Part shown: piece by piece, positions 52,277-64,000 of the stretch
Numbering within the stretch: position 1 is the stretch's first letter
How the letters are laid out: each line of letters starts with the position of its first letter
Assembly (NCBI GenBank): GCA_018697195.1
Contig: CM031858.1
Coordinates: 127,977,133 to 128,041,132 of the forward strand
Direction: 5' to 3'
Length of the DNA stretch: 64,000 bases
DNA from: Certhia americana
Taxonomy: Eukaryota; Chordata; Aves; Passeriformes; Certhiidae
The notes under the pieces: model-generated
Databases searched by the model: none
The model's input: the letters and a program-made list of their open reading frames with translations, nothing else
Told to the model about the DNA's origin: nothing
Position numbers and translations under genes: made by a program

Positions 52277-54325
52277 ACTGACCCATTTTCAATGGCCAAG
52301 CTGAAAAAATAGAAAAGAAAAAAATAGAAAAATATAGACTTAAAAAATTAGACAAGCTATAAAATAGTTTAAAGGGAAATAGCAGAAAAGAGTTTAAAAC
52401 AAATTTAATTTTTACACTTCTTTTCAGTTTTATCAATCTAGGTTACTGTTGTCTGGAAACATAATTTAAATAATGGTAAAAACAGAACCATTATCTAAGT
52501 TGATATCTTTTCATATTTACCAATCTAGTCATTGCCCTGAACATCATGGAAAGTCATCTATCCAGACGATATGTCCATATTAACATCTCTGCTGAGGGAG
52601 GAGACCAGAAACAGATTTTCTTTACATAACCCAGTTATGAACCTGCTTTATAAGCCACTTTAAAACCCACTTGTTAGCAAGATGCGAACATTCGCTCTTC
52701 TGAGGCAGATTATTACCTATACTAATCTTTGGGTCAGTTAGAATTTAAAAATCTGTACCTAAGGAAAGCAAGAAAAACACCTTGTAAAATGAGAGACGTT
52801 CTATACTTGCAAGATATTTTTTATTTTGGTTGCTTTTATTATGTGTTTTTAATTGGTGCTGAAGGAAAATATTTAGTCAATTTTATTTTAACAGTTCATT
52901 GCAGCTGCTCACAAGTTGGATTATCAGGACAGTAAAACAGATCATCAAGCAGATCTAATTTGGATAAAATCAGTATCTTTCCCATTTTTTAAGGAGGAAA
53001 TCACCATCGTGTTAGGATGACAAACATTATATCCACACTATTTAAAATGTTCCAGTAAGTATAAAATCCTTCCTAGGAGTCAATCCTTGCTAAGGATCTG
53101 TGATCCGCAAGATTTCTTCCCTTCTCTTTGCTACACAACCTTTTTACTGTTTCCCCCAGCACAATTCATTAAGCAAATTCAAAAATGCCAGGAACTCCAT
53201 TTTAAAGAGGCAGTTAACATCTTCATTAGCTTTGTTCTCATCACACAGCTTTGCTTTGAAAGAGGACTGTGTACCTGTTGGATTCATGCAGAGAAAAGAA
53301 ATTGGAAAGATTTCCAATTATATGAGATTTAATCAAGCATTGCCTGCAATGGACTTATGTGTCTGGGGGATGTCTATCTACTTTACTTGGACCCTTGGTA
53401 GCTGCTATGCTCAAGAGCTCAGTAAGATGCTCAAAACAGAATGTGTTTCAAGTACTGTAAAGAAGTTGAACAGAATGAGGATAAATTGCTTTTTCTCTCC
53501 CACTTCATGTGAACTGTTTTGATCCCGATGTGTTCTGCAATCACTCTGTTAGAGGTGTTTGACTCTTCAGGCAGTTCAGCCCTACTGCTGTAGTATGGCA
53601 TCAAAGTGATCACTGGTAAAATGGGCAATAAATTGTAAATATCAACCTTTCATGCAGGTTTTACCCTTTGATAAGAGCAGAGGTAGTGCACTGAAATAAA
53701 ATATCTCCTACACTTCAGCATTTTCACTCTGGAAAAGACTAACACATTTCAGGTCATATAGCTTGCTCCCTAAAGTGAGATATTTACTAATTTAGAAGGT
53801 GCTATCAAAAATAGCAAGGAATAGGAAATGAAAGAGAGCAAAATAGAGGTATCTTTCCTGGCACAATAATCTCTGGGGCTTTGACCCAGCAAAAAATCCT
53901 CTTTTCTTAATCTGGAATGTGCTGGCAAAAGTTCCAAAAAAGATATCAGGAAAGGCAAATAGATTTCTGTGGTGGAGAGGATTGTATTAACCTATCACCT
54001 TTACTGAAATGATTACTTTCTTTGGAATGATTCTTCCTTAAAAGCCATAGTGGTTTTGTGTACTAACTACAGAGAAAGACAGAACATCAAACATTTATAT
54101 CTTGGCAACATTTTCTTCTGACAGATATGACATGGTTCAGGATTCTACTTTCATTTTTCTTTGGTGTAAGATCACCTATTAATCATCCTTGATGCAAATA
54201 AATGTATTTAATCATATTTGGGAAAATAAAGAATGTTGTACTACATAAGCACTCATTTGTGAAAGCACTCAGCTAGTTTATGTGAGATATTTTGAGATTC
54301 CCAGGAAAAAAACAAAAGTTTCACA
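52277..54325. other. Unannotated sequence
   Basis: No gene or repeat family is recognised. Overlapping plus-strand frames at 53087-53332 and 53100-53522 (140 codons) show no domain I can name. Confidence 0.5.
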
Positions 54326-54343
54326 AACAACAACAACAACAAC
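54326..54343 (+). repeat. Short (AAC)n microsatellite
   Basis: About six AAC units lie in an A-rich context. Confidence 0.85.
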
Positions 54344-54852
54344 ATATTTTTAAAAAGTATTAATAATCTCCTGAAGGGAAGACATTTTTCCATGGAAATG
54401 CTAACTCCTTTGTGCTCCCATTCACAGTATTCAAATAAAACATGCAGATTTTTACAACAAAATTTTGCAGATTTTAAACAGTCTTCCTGATTTAAAACAT
54501 TTTGCTGATTACAATTGATATGAGCTTTCTTTTCCTGTTTTTCTCCTTAGTTGTTAACAGATGTTAGAGTGTTGTAATTTTAAAAAAAGAAGAAAAAAGT
54601 TGCTGTATGGTAAAGTATCATCCTAAATATGGGTGTATTCATTATTTGTGGAAAGTTATGCTAAATTGAATATACTAATCCAGAAGCCAGACTTCAAGCA
54701 GATTCCAAATGAGGATAAGAACAGGTAACTGTCTGTGTTAAAAGTACTGCTGGGTAAGAAGTTTCGCATGATGAATCACGTTTAGTTGTAGTAACTAGTT
54801 TAGTTATTTATTTATATTTATTCATATTTAGTTATGAATCACTTTAGTTGTA

Positions 54853-54892
54853 ATTTGCATTTGGATGCAAATATGTCTTGGCAATATAAAAG
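54853..54892 (+). promoter_or_regulatory. Inverted octamer pair next to a TATA-like motif
   Basis: ATTTGCAT (54853-54860) and ATGCAAAT (54865-54872) are perfect forms of the POU/Oct octamer in inverted orientation, 4 bp apart. TATAAAAG follows at 54885-54892, 12 bp after the second octamer. An octamer just upstream of a TATA box is the plan of some known promoters (immunoglobulin V, histone H2B). No recognisable coding sequence follows, so promoter function is only a possibility. The match could be chance in AT-rich DNA. Confidence 0.3.
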
Positions 54893-56710
54893 CAGCATCC
54901 TGGCTACACAAACCAGAGGCATCTGAACATGACTAAGAATATTAGATCCAAACCACATTTTTTTTCCTAAAGGAATTTTCTTTTATCAGATGTGTGTTAA
55001 TAGACATTCTAACTTACTATTTTAGCTAACAGAAAATAAAATCCTCAGGGCTACATTGAGTTTAACATGGAAGTACTGAGGTACTTTTTCCTTTAAAAAT
55101 ACCATTAACAAGAATTCTACATAATTAGAAATCTTGTCTAAGTTCACACTATTTCACCCTCCACACTAAATTCTGTTTTCTACTTTAACATTTTTTTCTC
55201 AAATAATTACAATATGCTGAAATTCTTGAAAATGAAGCACTTGCTTTTTTTTCTTAATAACTGAAGAATCAGTTGTCTAAAAATGAACCCATTAAGTGGC
55301 AATGTCTTTATTTCAAGTACTTAAGCTCCCACAGTTCGTACATGGTCATACAGATTCATCAAAGATTCTACAAATGAAGAAAATCCTGGAACACCTACTA
55401 GTCCATTGAGACAATACCCACTTTCTAAAACAAGAATGAAGATCTGGTGGGGTCTCTTATGGGAATTTAAAAGCATTGTTCACCTTTGTTAGCAATATTT
55501 GATATGCATATATATGCTTATACCTTGACAAACCTTTAGCTCTCCTGTCCCAAAGATAGTCAATTGCTGCTCTTTCTGCTCATTGTTCTCCAAATCTTGG
55601 GTCCACTTTCATCTTGATGTGGTCCACAGATCACTGAAAGACTTAGTTACACTGACTTCTAAGAGACAGCTGGTCTCTGCAGCTACCTGACCTATCATTC
55701 ATCATATACTTTCCCAACACTTGAGGCTTGTGACAGAGGAACAAGGAGCTCTTGCTACATACATGGTGTTTCCTTTGGCACTGTTCTCAATTAAAAATGA
55801 AAAAAATGCTAATCAGACTATGGGAAATACCCATTCCTAAGAGTAACTTACAACATCAGAAACAAAGAGAATCTCAAGAAACCAGTGAAGCTCAGGGTCC
55901 CACCTTGGGTCATTTGGCCATTGTCAAGTTATAGGAGGTTTCTGGCCTTCAGCCCTGGCCTTGCAGATTCTGTACCAAACATCCTCTGCCACTTCTACTT
56001 GCTATTTTCTTAAAAAATGGCTAGCTGCTTACAGATTGTCTTCCATCAGCAATGTTTGGGTAATGCATCTCTATTTTATATAAGGTATACCTAAAGGGAG
56101 AATATATAATAAACTATTGTGCTGAGGCATTTATCTTTGCAACACTGAGAGGGATAACTTGGAAGCAATGTATAGAAGCCATGAAGATAAATAACGCTGC
56201 AGGGCATAGTATCATTTATAAAATATTCCTGGCACTCTAGTTTCCATTTCATTATTAGATTTTTAAAAAGAACCATTTTCTTGGTTAGCTTCCAGAGCCA
56301 GCAGTCACAGAGGCTAATTTCAAATTGCTTGAGGCTTTGGAAACAAAGATGTATTTGTGCAAACACTGCCCTAAATGCCAATAAAAAATGTGAGCAGGAC
56401 CCACTCAGCCTTGTAAGTTAATTATACACAAGACAGTTTTTCTCATCACAAAACCCCATCTCCCCCAAATATTTCTGTTATGCACTAGCATTTACAGGAC
56501 AGCTTTCAAAGTGACAAAACTATTGGACAGGGAAAAGCTAACTTGGATGGCTAACTCAATATAGCTATTCAACACAGAGATAGCTTCCTGAGGTGAACTC
56601 TTCCTCTTTACCTATCTCCACTGAGATCTCTTCTGGACTATATTTAAGAAGGATGTGGGACAAAAATCAGGAAGTCCAAGGTCCACAGGAATGGTTAGGT
56701 GTCAAGAATT
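54893..56710. other. Unannotated sequence
   Basis: No gene or repeat family is recognised. Reading frames are below 100 codons. Confidence 0.5.
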
Positions 56711-57070
56711 GAAAGACTTTGGGTTGTTCAGCCTAAAGAAAAGGAATATGGAAGGACAGCATGGGAGTTACTGGTATACAAATTACTAAAAATACTTGAA
56801 GTAAAAGAATTAAATATTCTTGTCTGCAGTAAATAGAAGAACCTTAAAATACAGTGAGGCAAGTTGTGGTTAGACACCAGGAAAACTTCTGCAATGTAAA
56901 AGTAAAAAAGCACAGGATAGGTTACTGGAAATGTGAAATTTCCACCACAGCACAGGAAGTCTGATGTGAGTGTTTATCTAGTGATAAAACAAGTGCAATT
57001 AACACTGCTTTGGATCCAGGATCACTGTGTAACCTTCTAAAATCTATTCACACCAAAGATTCTGTGATGT
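56711..57070 (+). mobile_element. Old CR1 LINE 3' fragment, plus strand
   Basis: Sense-orientation CR1 landmarks survive in order: TTTGGGTTGTTCAGCCTAAA, GAAAAGGAATATGGAAGGAC, GTGGTTAGACACCAGGAAAA, GCACAGGATAGGTTACTGGA, TTTGGATCCAGGATCAC and the 3' end AAAGATTCTGTGATGTG. The copy is much more eroded than the others in the window, so it is probably older. Confidence 0.78.
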
Positions 57071-60000
57071 GCTAAAAAATGCTACAAAATAAATATATGC
57101 CTAAATGCTAGCAGTAAAGCAGTACAAATAAAAAATTAATTACAATTATTCAGCATGGTATCTTATGTCAGAAGTTAGCTTTTTCTTTTTAATGCAATAG
57201 CACCATTTAGCAAGAGAATGATAAATTATTCATCCTAACAAATTAGTTTAGTTATCTTAAACAAATGAGTTATTTTATGGTTAATTCAGTATGTAGACTT
57301 TAGACCTGGTGGAGAAGAGTTTAAGCCCATTTTGAAACAGATAGATGAGATGATCAGTTGCTTTCACTGCACCCTAATTATTCACCTCTAAAAGGAGGAT
57401 AACATCTTTTCCAGACATTAATTAGTTACAGTACGAATATGTAGAATAAAAATGGAAACCAACTTTTTCCAAGGGTGGCCATAAACTTTCTTTAGATAAA
57501 AAATTCCCTGGGGAAAAGGTAGGAAAAAAACCAATAAATATTTTAAGACTGAAGTCCTCATTCCCTATCAAATTATGGAATTTTTTTTCTTTTTAGGGTG
57601 GAATTGGTGGCAGTGCTGTTCCTTTTGAATGTATCTTTTCTATTTCTAAAATCATGTAATTATGGGATTGTAGCAATGAAACCAGGGCTTATTCCAGATA
57701 ACAACATTTTAATATCTTGTATCTTCCAACAGGTGAAATAAATGATGCCCATTAGCGTAGTAGTAGACCAATTCTTTTAATCAAGCAGCATAAGATGAAG
57801 CTGAAATGACCTGTACACAGCATCAAGTATCATGAATAAAAGAACAGCATTAGCATGGGAATCATTTAATCACTGTTTATTAACCCAAAACCCAAAAAGT
57901 TGAGGTTACATTTTATGGACAGCATTCTAATGAGAATTATTTTTTTTTCATATTTCAGGAGAGTAAGCATGGCAGATATAAAGTTATTGAACCTAAAAAG
58001 TGTTTCTTGGACCAAATTACTCTAATGCCATTCAATTTGTTTGTGAATAACTGTTTTCAGTCACATATATTTGAGTTTATGCAACATAATTTATATGTAC
58101 TTTTCCAGAGAGGTGGATGAGAATTTAAGACCAGTATGGAATGAAAACAAAACTTTCATGCCTCTGAGGAAAACTCCTCCTGAAATGGTCAGAACCACAT
58201 TGTAAAAGTTTCAAACTGGCTCTTCACTCAATCATCAGCACACAAGCCTGACAAACCAAGAACAAGCCTTGCACCAGTGCTGGACTCCCACTACCTAAAG
58301 ACTGTAACAACCCATTAATCCCTCCAGTTCATTCACCTGAAAGTGCAGATGTAAGAACTGGATCTCTCATCCTGGGGAGGAGGCTGTAACAGGAACTCAG
58401 CTCAGACTCCGTTTGATCTTACCTGCCAGGGGATTGAAGTGCAGTACTCTGCACAGGTGAGTGTTGCCTCTGTACCTCCTCCCCTTGGCTCTCCTGGGCA
58501 CAGCAGGCTCTGGCAGAATTTCTCAATTTAGCTTGTGGTCCTGTGAGCTGGAATTGTCCCTCCTTATTATTTCAGTAATGTTAAATGTCAGTTATTTGAG
58601 GATTTGTAGTCATAATACACTTTTTAGACAGTTTCTTTTTCTCACTTACAGTTAGAGGGAGTGGCATATATATATTTTAACTAGGAGCTATAAAACATAA
58701 AAAGATGCAATTCTTAATGCTTTCACTGAAATGCAGTGAAAAAAAAAGAATGTCTTATGTTTTAACGCAAGATCATTAAGTACCCTTGTTTGTGAAGCAT
58801 GATTCAAAAGAAAAGCAGACTATTTTTTAATAAGTACATTTGTCTCATTGAATTCCTCCCTCAAACTAGCAGATTCTTTTCCCAGATTTCCCAAGAAATA
58901 AAAAATGAAACACTTCTATTTGACTGAAAGATTTATAACTCATTTTGGTTTTGACGGACTTGCCATTTATGGCTCTTACATTAAGTTTAACACATTTCAG
59001 CATGTCACTATGAGCCTGACATACAGAAGAGATATAATAACTTTTCTTCCCTGATGTTCAGTCTTGGAATGTGTTCAGCAACTGCTGTCATAGCTGGACC
59101 CACAGTGTGAGGAAGATGATTTTGCATGTGTCACAAACACACACTCATGCCTACATATGTGCAGAATCCAAGATTATAGAGAAGCCCAGATGACTCACAT
59201 CCAGTTCTTTTCTTTCTTTTTTTTTTTTTTTTGTCAGCTAGGTTGGCTACAGGGGTCTCTTTTTGTGCAAAGACTTCTAGGATCATCCTCCACCTCCTGT
59301 CTTTCACACAATCTCTTTATTTTTTCTCATTTTTTTCATTTTATGTAGTTCGTAAGTCCTGGGTTTGTTTCAGTCATATTGTTTGTCATGCCATCCTCAA
59401 GGGATATGAAAACAATGTTCATACATAAATTGATTAAAATGTCTATTGATAAAAAGACAAAGAAATTTGGTTCACTGATACCCTGCATGTGACAATACCA
59501 GAAGATCCAAACCTTCTTCAGAGACAGGATAATCTGTCAAGGGAAAAATATAAACAAAAGAACAACAAACAAATAAACAAAAATAACAGCCCAAACTGCG
59601 CTTAAAAGCCACATATAAAACTTTACATAATGCAGTCTATTCCAAATATATCTGAAAGAATTTATCCCTAGAAACAAATTGTATTCTGTCTGTATCTGAC
59701 AAAAATAAGGAAGAAAACTGTACCTATTTTACAGGTTGCAGCTAAGAGAAACTCCAACCCAAAATCTGATGTGATGGATACTCTCTTTATTCTGGAAGTC
59801 ATTGCATTGAAAACCATTGAATAGGAAAACAAATGGCAGGATAACATCCATACATACTCCAGAACAGGAACATAACATGTGCACATAATCTTCACCTTCA
59901 AGCCACAATTTTGTTCAAACAGACCACATGCATCCATATAGCTTTTGTATTTCTCAAAACTAATTTCATATTTTTACAGAGAAGTGGGTAATAAATTATG

Positions 60001-61349
60001 TTTTCACAGTTGAACATCCATAAGGCCTAATTTTATAACGTTTTGAATGAGCATTTAAGTTTAATTGTCTTTCTTTTTGCTTACTCATTGCCAAGAAATC
60101 TTTTGGTATGTGTCCCACAACGTATCACAAATGCTTTGCTACAACATTAAGTAACTTTTGTGTTACTTGAATATCAGTGGTGAATTTTTTTCTTTGTGTG
60201 TTCACAAAGTGTGTGTTCACACTCTTCTGTTTTTCACAGTGCTTCAACAGAACTTTATTGGCTCATCTTTCTCTGCACGATGTCACCAACATGTCCATTT
60301 AAGGAATCTTTTTTTAAGTAAGATTAAAAGGGTACTGGGTTTTTTGTGTTTTCATTAGCACTGTGGATAGTACTATTACCAAAGAAAATCATGAAACAAA
60401 TAAAAATGGTCATCTGATGGCCTAGAGAAGAATCAGCTGAAAGGTGTATGAAGACAAGGTAAACTGTGCATCACAATTTAGAAAGTGGCACAAGTCTCAC
60501 CAAATCACTGGCAGTAGAACTATGTTCTTTTCCAGATGGAAAGCATACGGACTCATCAAAAAGTTCAGGGAAGTCAAGGATACAAAAAATACTTAGAATT
60601 CAGCACAGTTCCTAGTGGAAAGCCAGACAAAAGGAGACTGTGTCTTTCTAGAACATAATCTTTGGAAAAGGTTTAGTCAAGTTCAGGAAAATGCACTTAC
60701 TGTCTTAAGGAATTAAAATGTTTCTGCCTGAAATACAAGTTTTTGAATACAGCTTTCAGATCTTAAATTGCCAAATACAAACAGTGCATGATATTAGAAT
60801 AATGATGACACCATGAACTCTATCATTTTACTATGAAATCGTTTAACAAAAGATTAATTTTAGGGCTAATTTGTCAATCACATCCTAGGGAAGATGAGTT
60901 ACTTGTGGGCAAACTTCAGAGTCTCTAAGGCAGACTTCTATAGATGAATATGTGCTAGATTGCAGTGAGAAGTCAGCTCTGTGATCTGATGCTGCTTCAG
61001 GAACAGGAGAGCATCTAGCAGTCCTCTACTCTCTTCAATGCTGTGGTGTATGTGAGGGCTGTGGAGAAACCTTTTAGAAAACTTTTCTGATAAACAGCTA
61101 TCCCTCTTTCTTCAGGTAAGCATCTGTTTTCTTATTCTCTCTTCTTGGGTTCTGGTATTACAGCTTCAAAAACTGTGAGATTCCTGAAATGAGGAATTTG
61201 AAAAGCAGAATTACTGAAGGGCTACCCTATGATACTGGGTTGCAACTAATAACAACAAGCAAAGGTGTGGTCCAAGACTTCCTTCAACTGAGCTTGGAAA
61301 CGGAAAAATTCTTTACAGAAACATTTGGAACTGTACATCTCAATGGTGG
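57071..61349. other. Unannotated AT-rich sequence
   Basis: No gene or assignable transposon is seen in these 4.3 kb. A T run lies at 59216-59233. A consensus-quality splice donor CAG|GTGAGT occurs at 58454-58462 at the end of a slightly GC-richer stretch (about 58370-58520). About one such 9-mer per strand is expected by chance in 64 kb, so I do not call an exon. Confidence 0.5.
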
Positions 61350-61632
61350 ATCATCAAGGGAAATGTCTGCTCCAGCACCTGGAGCACTTCCTCCCCCCCT
61401 TCTTCACTAGTCTTAGTGTCTGCTGAGTTGTTGCTGTCACACATTCTTACTGTTTCCTTCTGGCTGCAATTCAGCAGCTTATTTTCCCCTTCTTATATTT
61501 GTAACCCCGGGTGCACTATCACCATCACTGATGGGCTCAGCCTTGGTCAGCAGCAGGTCCATCCTGGAGCTGTCTGACAGTGACTCTGTCGAACACAGGG
61601 GAAGCTTTTAGGTACACCTGAAGGCCCCCACT
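61350..61632 (-). mobile_element. Avian ERVL-type LTR, 5' part only, minus strand
   Basis: The plus strand follows the reverse complement of the 5' third of the LTR family seen at 32706-33706: GTCTGCTCCAGCACCTGGAG, CTTCTTCACTAGTCTTAGTG, TCTGCTGAGTTGTTGCTG, TCTGGCTGCAATTCAGCAGC, ATCACTGATGGGCTCAGCC, AGGTCCATCCTGGAGCTG and CACAGGGGAAGCTTTTAG. The 3' two thirds are absent. The frame at 61189-61410 ends inside it and is not a gene. Confidence 0.85.
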
Positions 61633-63437
61633 TCTAAAATGGCCATGAAAACCCAACTCAGGACTACTAATCACAAGTTCAGTGAGCTCTTCCTTGAAGT
61701 CTATGGAGCCAAAGTTAAAATCTAAGCACTTCTACTCAAATTTCTAGCACAGAACCTTGCCAAAGATGATTTGATGTTTCTCCAAGCATTTTTCTTCTAC
61801 TAAGCTTGATGTCTCAGGTGAAAAATGACATTAAGCCAGATGGCATAGCTGTAAAAATATGTGAGTAAAAAGAGTCCTAGAAAAAAAAAGTAAATTTAAA
61901 TGCTAAAGAATAAAAATGGAAAAAAAAAATTAAAATACAAAAATCCCCTAAACTACACTATAGGAAGGTATGAGCGGTGCCCCAAGTAACAAGTCAAGCT
62001 AGTGGTGGAGGAGAACTAAGACTAAGCAAGCAGGGGTGGGCAGAAGTGGGTAAGGGATGCCACCATACTGTACTGTGGTTGGGGAAGAATGTAGAACACT
62101 GAACACCCATTACTGAATATATTCCCACACTCTGGGAATCTACCTACAGACAATAACTTAGGAGAGAAATTTTAGCTATACAGGGTATTATACTCTGGCA
62201 GGTGTACCACTTGATTGAAGCACTGCCTGTCTCTACAGTGACAGCAAATCATGAAAGCAAGATAAGTATGTGAGTTAGTTGTACTTTAGGAAGGTACTTC
62301 TAATTCCTCTCCTTGAAACTTAGCTATAGGTGTTTGATTTTTTAACACAAAAGGCAATCACATCCCAAAATGAAGATGAATGTGTCTGCATATTTCTAAC
62401 ATGCAGGTATTGAAATATTTTTCTTTCTCAGTGTAAACACACATTGTGCCTGAAGTACAGCTAGTTGCAGCAAGATGATGGGCATCAAGCAACACAAAGC
62501 AGTAATCCGTCAGCATGGCAGGGCTGCAGACTCGAGGCAGAGCAGCAGCTGCTAACAGGTGCCTTATTTTATGTACCATTATTTGTGTTCAACCCCTTCC
62601 CATTCATTGCTGAGGAATGGAAAATTTGACGTTACCACTCCCTAAAAACTTTTCACACTTTAAATTTCTGTAACGGTTCCATTACACTCAGTGTATGTTG
62701 GACTAGAAAGTACAAAACAGAAGCACAGGTGTGGTATTTGCTGAAGTAAGGCAAAAAGAGGACAGAAAGTTATACAAGCTATGAGGTAGGTGAGGCTCAT
62801 CTGTCACAATGTGAACAGGTCAGTGTTTAACAAAAAGAAAGTTGTGGTTTCACATGGCCAGGGATGACTCACTGTCTGAAAACACAGACTCTAATGGGGT
62901 TTTCTGTGAAAAGGAGCAGACACAAACCTCCCTTTGCCACTGGCTCTGCACTACAAGCACAAGATTAAATGTAGACATTACTATACACTGCTGCAAGTTT
63001 CAGCAGGCCCATTTCTCTACAAATGAAATAGCAACAGCACTTTTTAATCAACTCAATTTGTATTTTTACAAATATTTGTCTCTGCAATGGTCTTGACTTA
63101 CAAATAAAAACAATACAGGGGAGTATACATATTAAAGAACCAAGGAGAACTATAACACAGATAACATTTTATTGTGGGGTTTTTGTAGTTTAGTTTGGGG
63201 TTTTCTTTTTGTAGTTCCAGATATGTTATTAAGTTCTTTGTTAGAAGATAGGTTCTTTAAGTTCACTTCTTTGTTTCAAAGTGAAAGCAAAAAAAAGCAG
63301 TCACTAAGAAGCACTAGACTATAATATGAGCAAGCAAATCCCATGGCAAGCATAAAGCACTGTCAATTCATAGCTAAACAGCATTATCAGCTATAAATTT
63401 GATCTATCTCATTCCAACCAAACCTCTTTTTATCTCA
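61633..63437. other. Unannotated sequence
   Basis: No gene or repeat family is recognised between the two LTR pieces. An A-rich stretch lies at 61880-61945. Confidence 0.5.
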
Positions 63438-63960
63438 AAATCTTTTAACCCCATGTTGGGCACCAAGAGGATCGTCATGGCTCATCCTCAGCCAGTAAAC
63501 ATGCACACACAGCCACTGGCTCACTCCCTCTGCAGTGGCATGGGGGAGTGAATTGGAACAGCAAAAGTGAGAAAGTTCGCGGATTGCAATAAAGACAATT
63601 TAATACGTAAAGAAAAGCAAAACAAGGAATTCATTTGCCACTTCCCATGGGCAGGCAGGTATTCAGCCATCTCTAGAAAAGCAGGGCTCCATCATGCCTA
63701 ATGGTTACTTGGGAAGACAGAAGTCATCATTTCTAACGTTCTCCCCTTTTTTAACCTCAGCTTTCTCAACTGAGCATGACACCATATGGTCCCTTCCATC
63801 AGCTGGAGTCAGCTGTGTCCCCACCCAAATCCTTGTGCACCCCCAGGCTCCTGGCTGGTGGGATGATGTGAAAAGCAGAAAAGGGTCTGGTGCTGTGCAA
63901 GCCATGCGCACCTTCCAAAAGTCAGTGAAAAAAAAGAGATCATTAAGGTAAGCAGGTACA
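63438..63960 (-). mobile_element. Second avian ERVL-type LTR family, minus strand
   Basis: The plus strand matches, in order, the reverse complement of another common bird ERVL-type LTR: TTTTAACCCCATGTTGGGCA, GGCTCACTCCCTCTGCAGTG, CATGGGGGAGTGAATTGG, AAAAGTGAGAAAGTTCGC, AATAAAGACAATTTAATACG, GGAATTCATTTGCCACTTCC, GGGCAGGCAGGTATTCAGCC, ATCTCTAGAAAAGCAGGGCT, TGGTTACTTGGGAAGACAGA and CTGGCTGGTGGGATGATGTG. The low-coordinate side is the LTR 3' end. The 5' end is truncated or eroded near 63960, close to the window edge. It differs from the family at 30274, 32706 and 61350. Both strands show 85-96 codon frames, which come from LTR composition. Confidence 0.88.
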
Positions 63961-64000
63961 AGCTGCAAGAAGAAGCAGTATAAAGTGACCCTCATAAACA

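Overview
The window looks like bird (avian) nuclear DNA, quite possibly from a songbird, from an intergenic or deep intronic region without protein-coding exons. Several repeats are recognisable from memory as avian families: CR1 LINE fragments carrying the typical 3' end (forms of ATTCTATGATTCT), two kinds of bird ERVL-type LTR, other retroviral LTRs, and an old MIR-like SINE relic. The DNA is AT-rich, the open reading frames are short, and none reads as a known protein family. Nothing prokaryotic (operons, ribosome binding sites, CRISPR) is present.

Layout. Positions 1-10.3 kb are mostly featureless unique sequence. They hold a poly(A)-tailed segment flanked by 13-bp direct repeats (1551-2153) and a perfect 51-bp tandem duplication (6645-6746). 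A MIR-like SINE relic lies at 10.32-10.53 kb and a probable retroviral LTR on the minus strand at about 11.2-11.8 kb, carrying a perfect 18-bp palindrome and an 11-bp-arm hairpin. From 11.8 to 30.3 kb almost nothing is recognisable except a possible second MIR relic.

From 30.3 kb on, retroelements are denser. There are ERVL-type LTRs at 30.27-30.80 kb (minus), 32.71-33.71 kb (plus), 61.35-61.63 kb (minus, fragment) and 63.44-63.96 kb (minus, second family). CR1 fragments lie at 38.03-38.75, 39.78-39.90, 39.95-40.19, 49.45-49.81 and 56.71-57.07 kb. Two solo LTRs of one family, each with a 6-bp target-site duplication, lie at 40.79-41.42 and 49.95-50.59 kb. Low-complexity DNA includes a strand-asymmetric CTCGC/CCCTCT array (35.7-35.95 kb), poly(T)/poly(A) tracts at 45.5-46.5 kb around a relatively GC-rich unknown block, and an AAAG microsatellite interrupted by a 100-N assembly gap (52,051-52,150).

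No genes act together here, and I found no convincing new biological system. The best leads are the possible poly(A) retrocopy, the paired solo LTRs, the palindromes in the LTR at 11.5 kb, an inverted octamer pair just upstream of a TATA-like motif (54.85-54.89 kb), and the unexplained GC-rich block near 46 kb. Family assignments rest on recalled consensus sequences, not on a search, and LTR edges without a visible target-site duplication are approximate.
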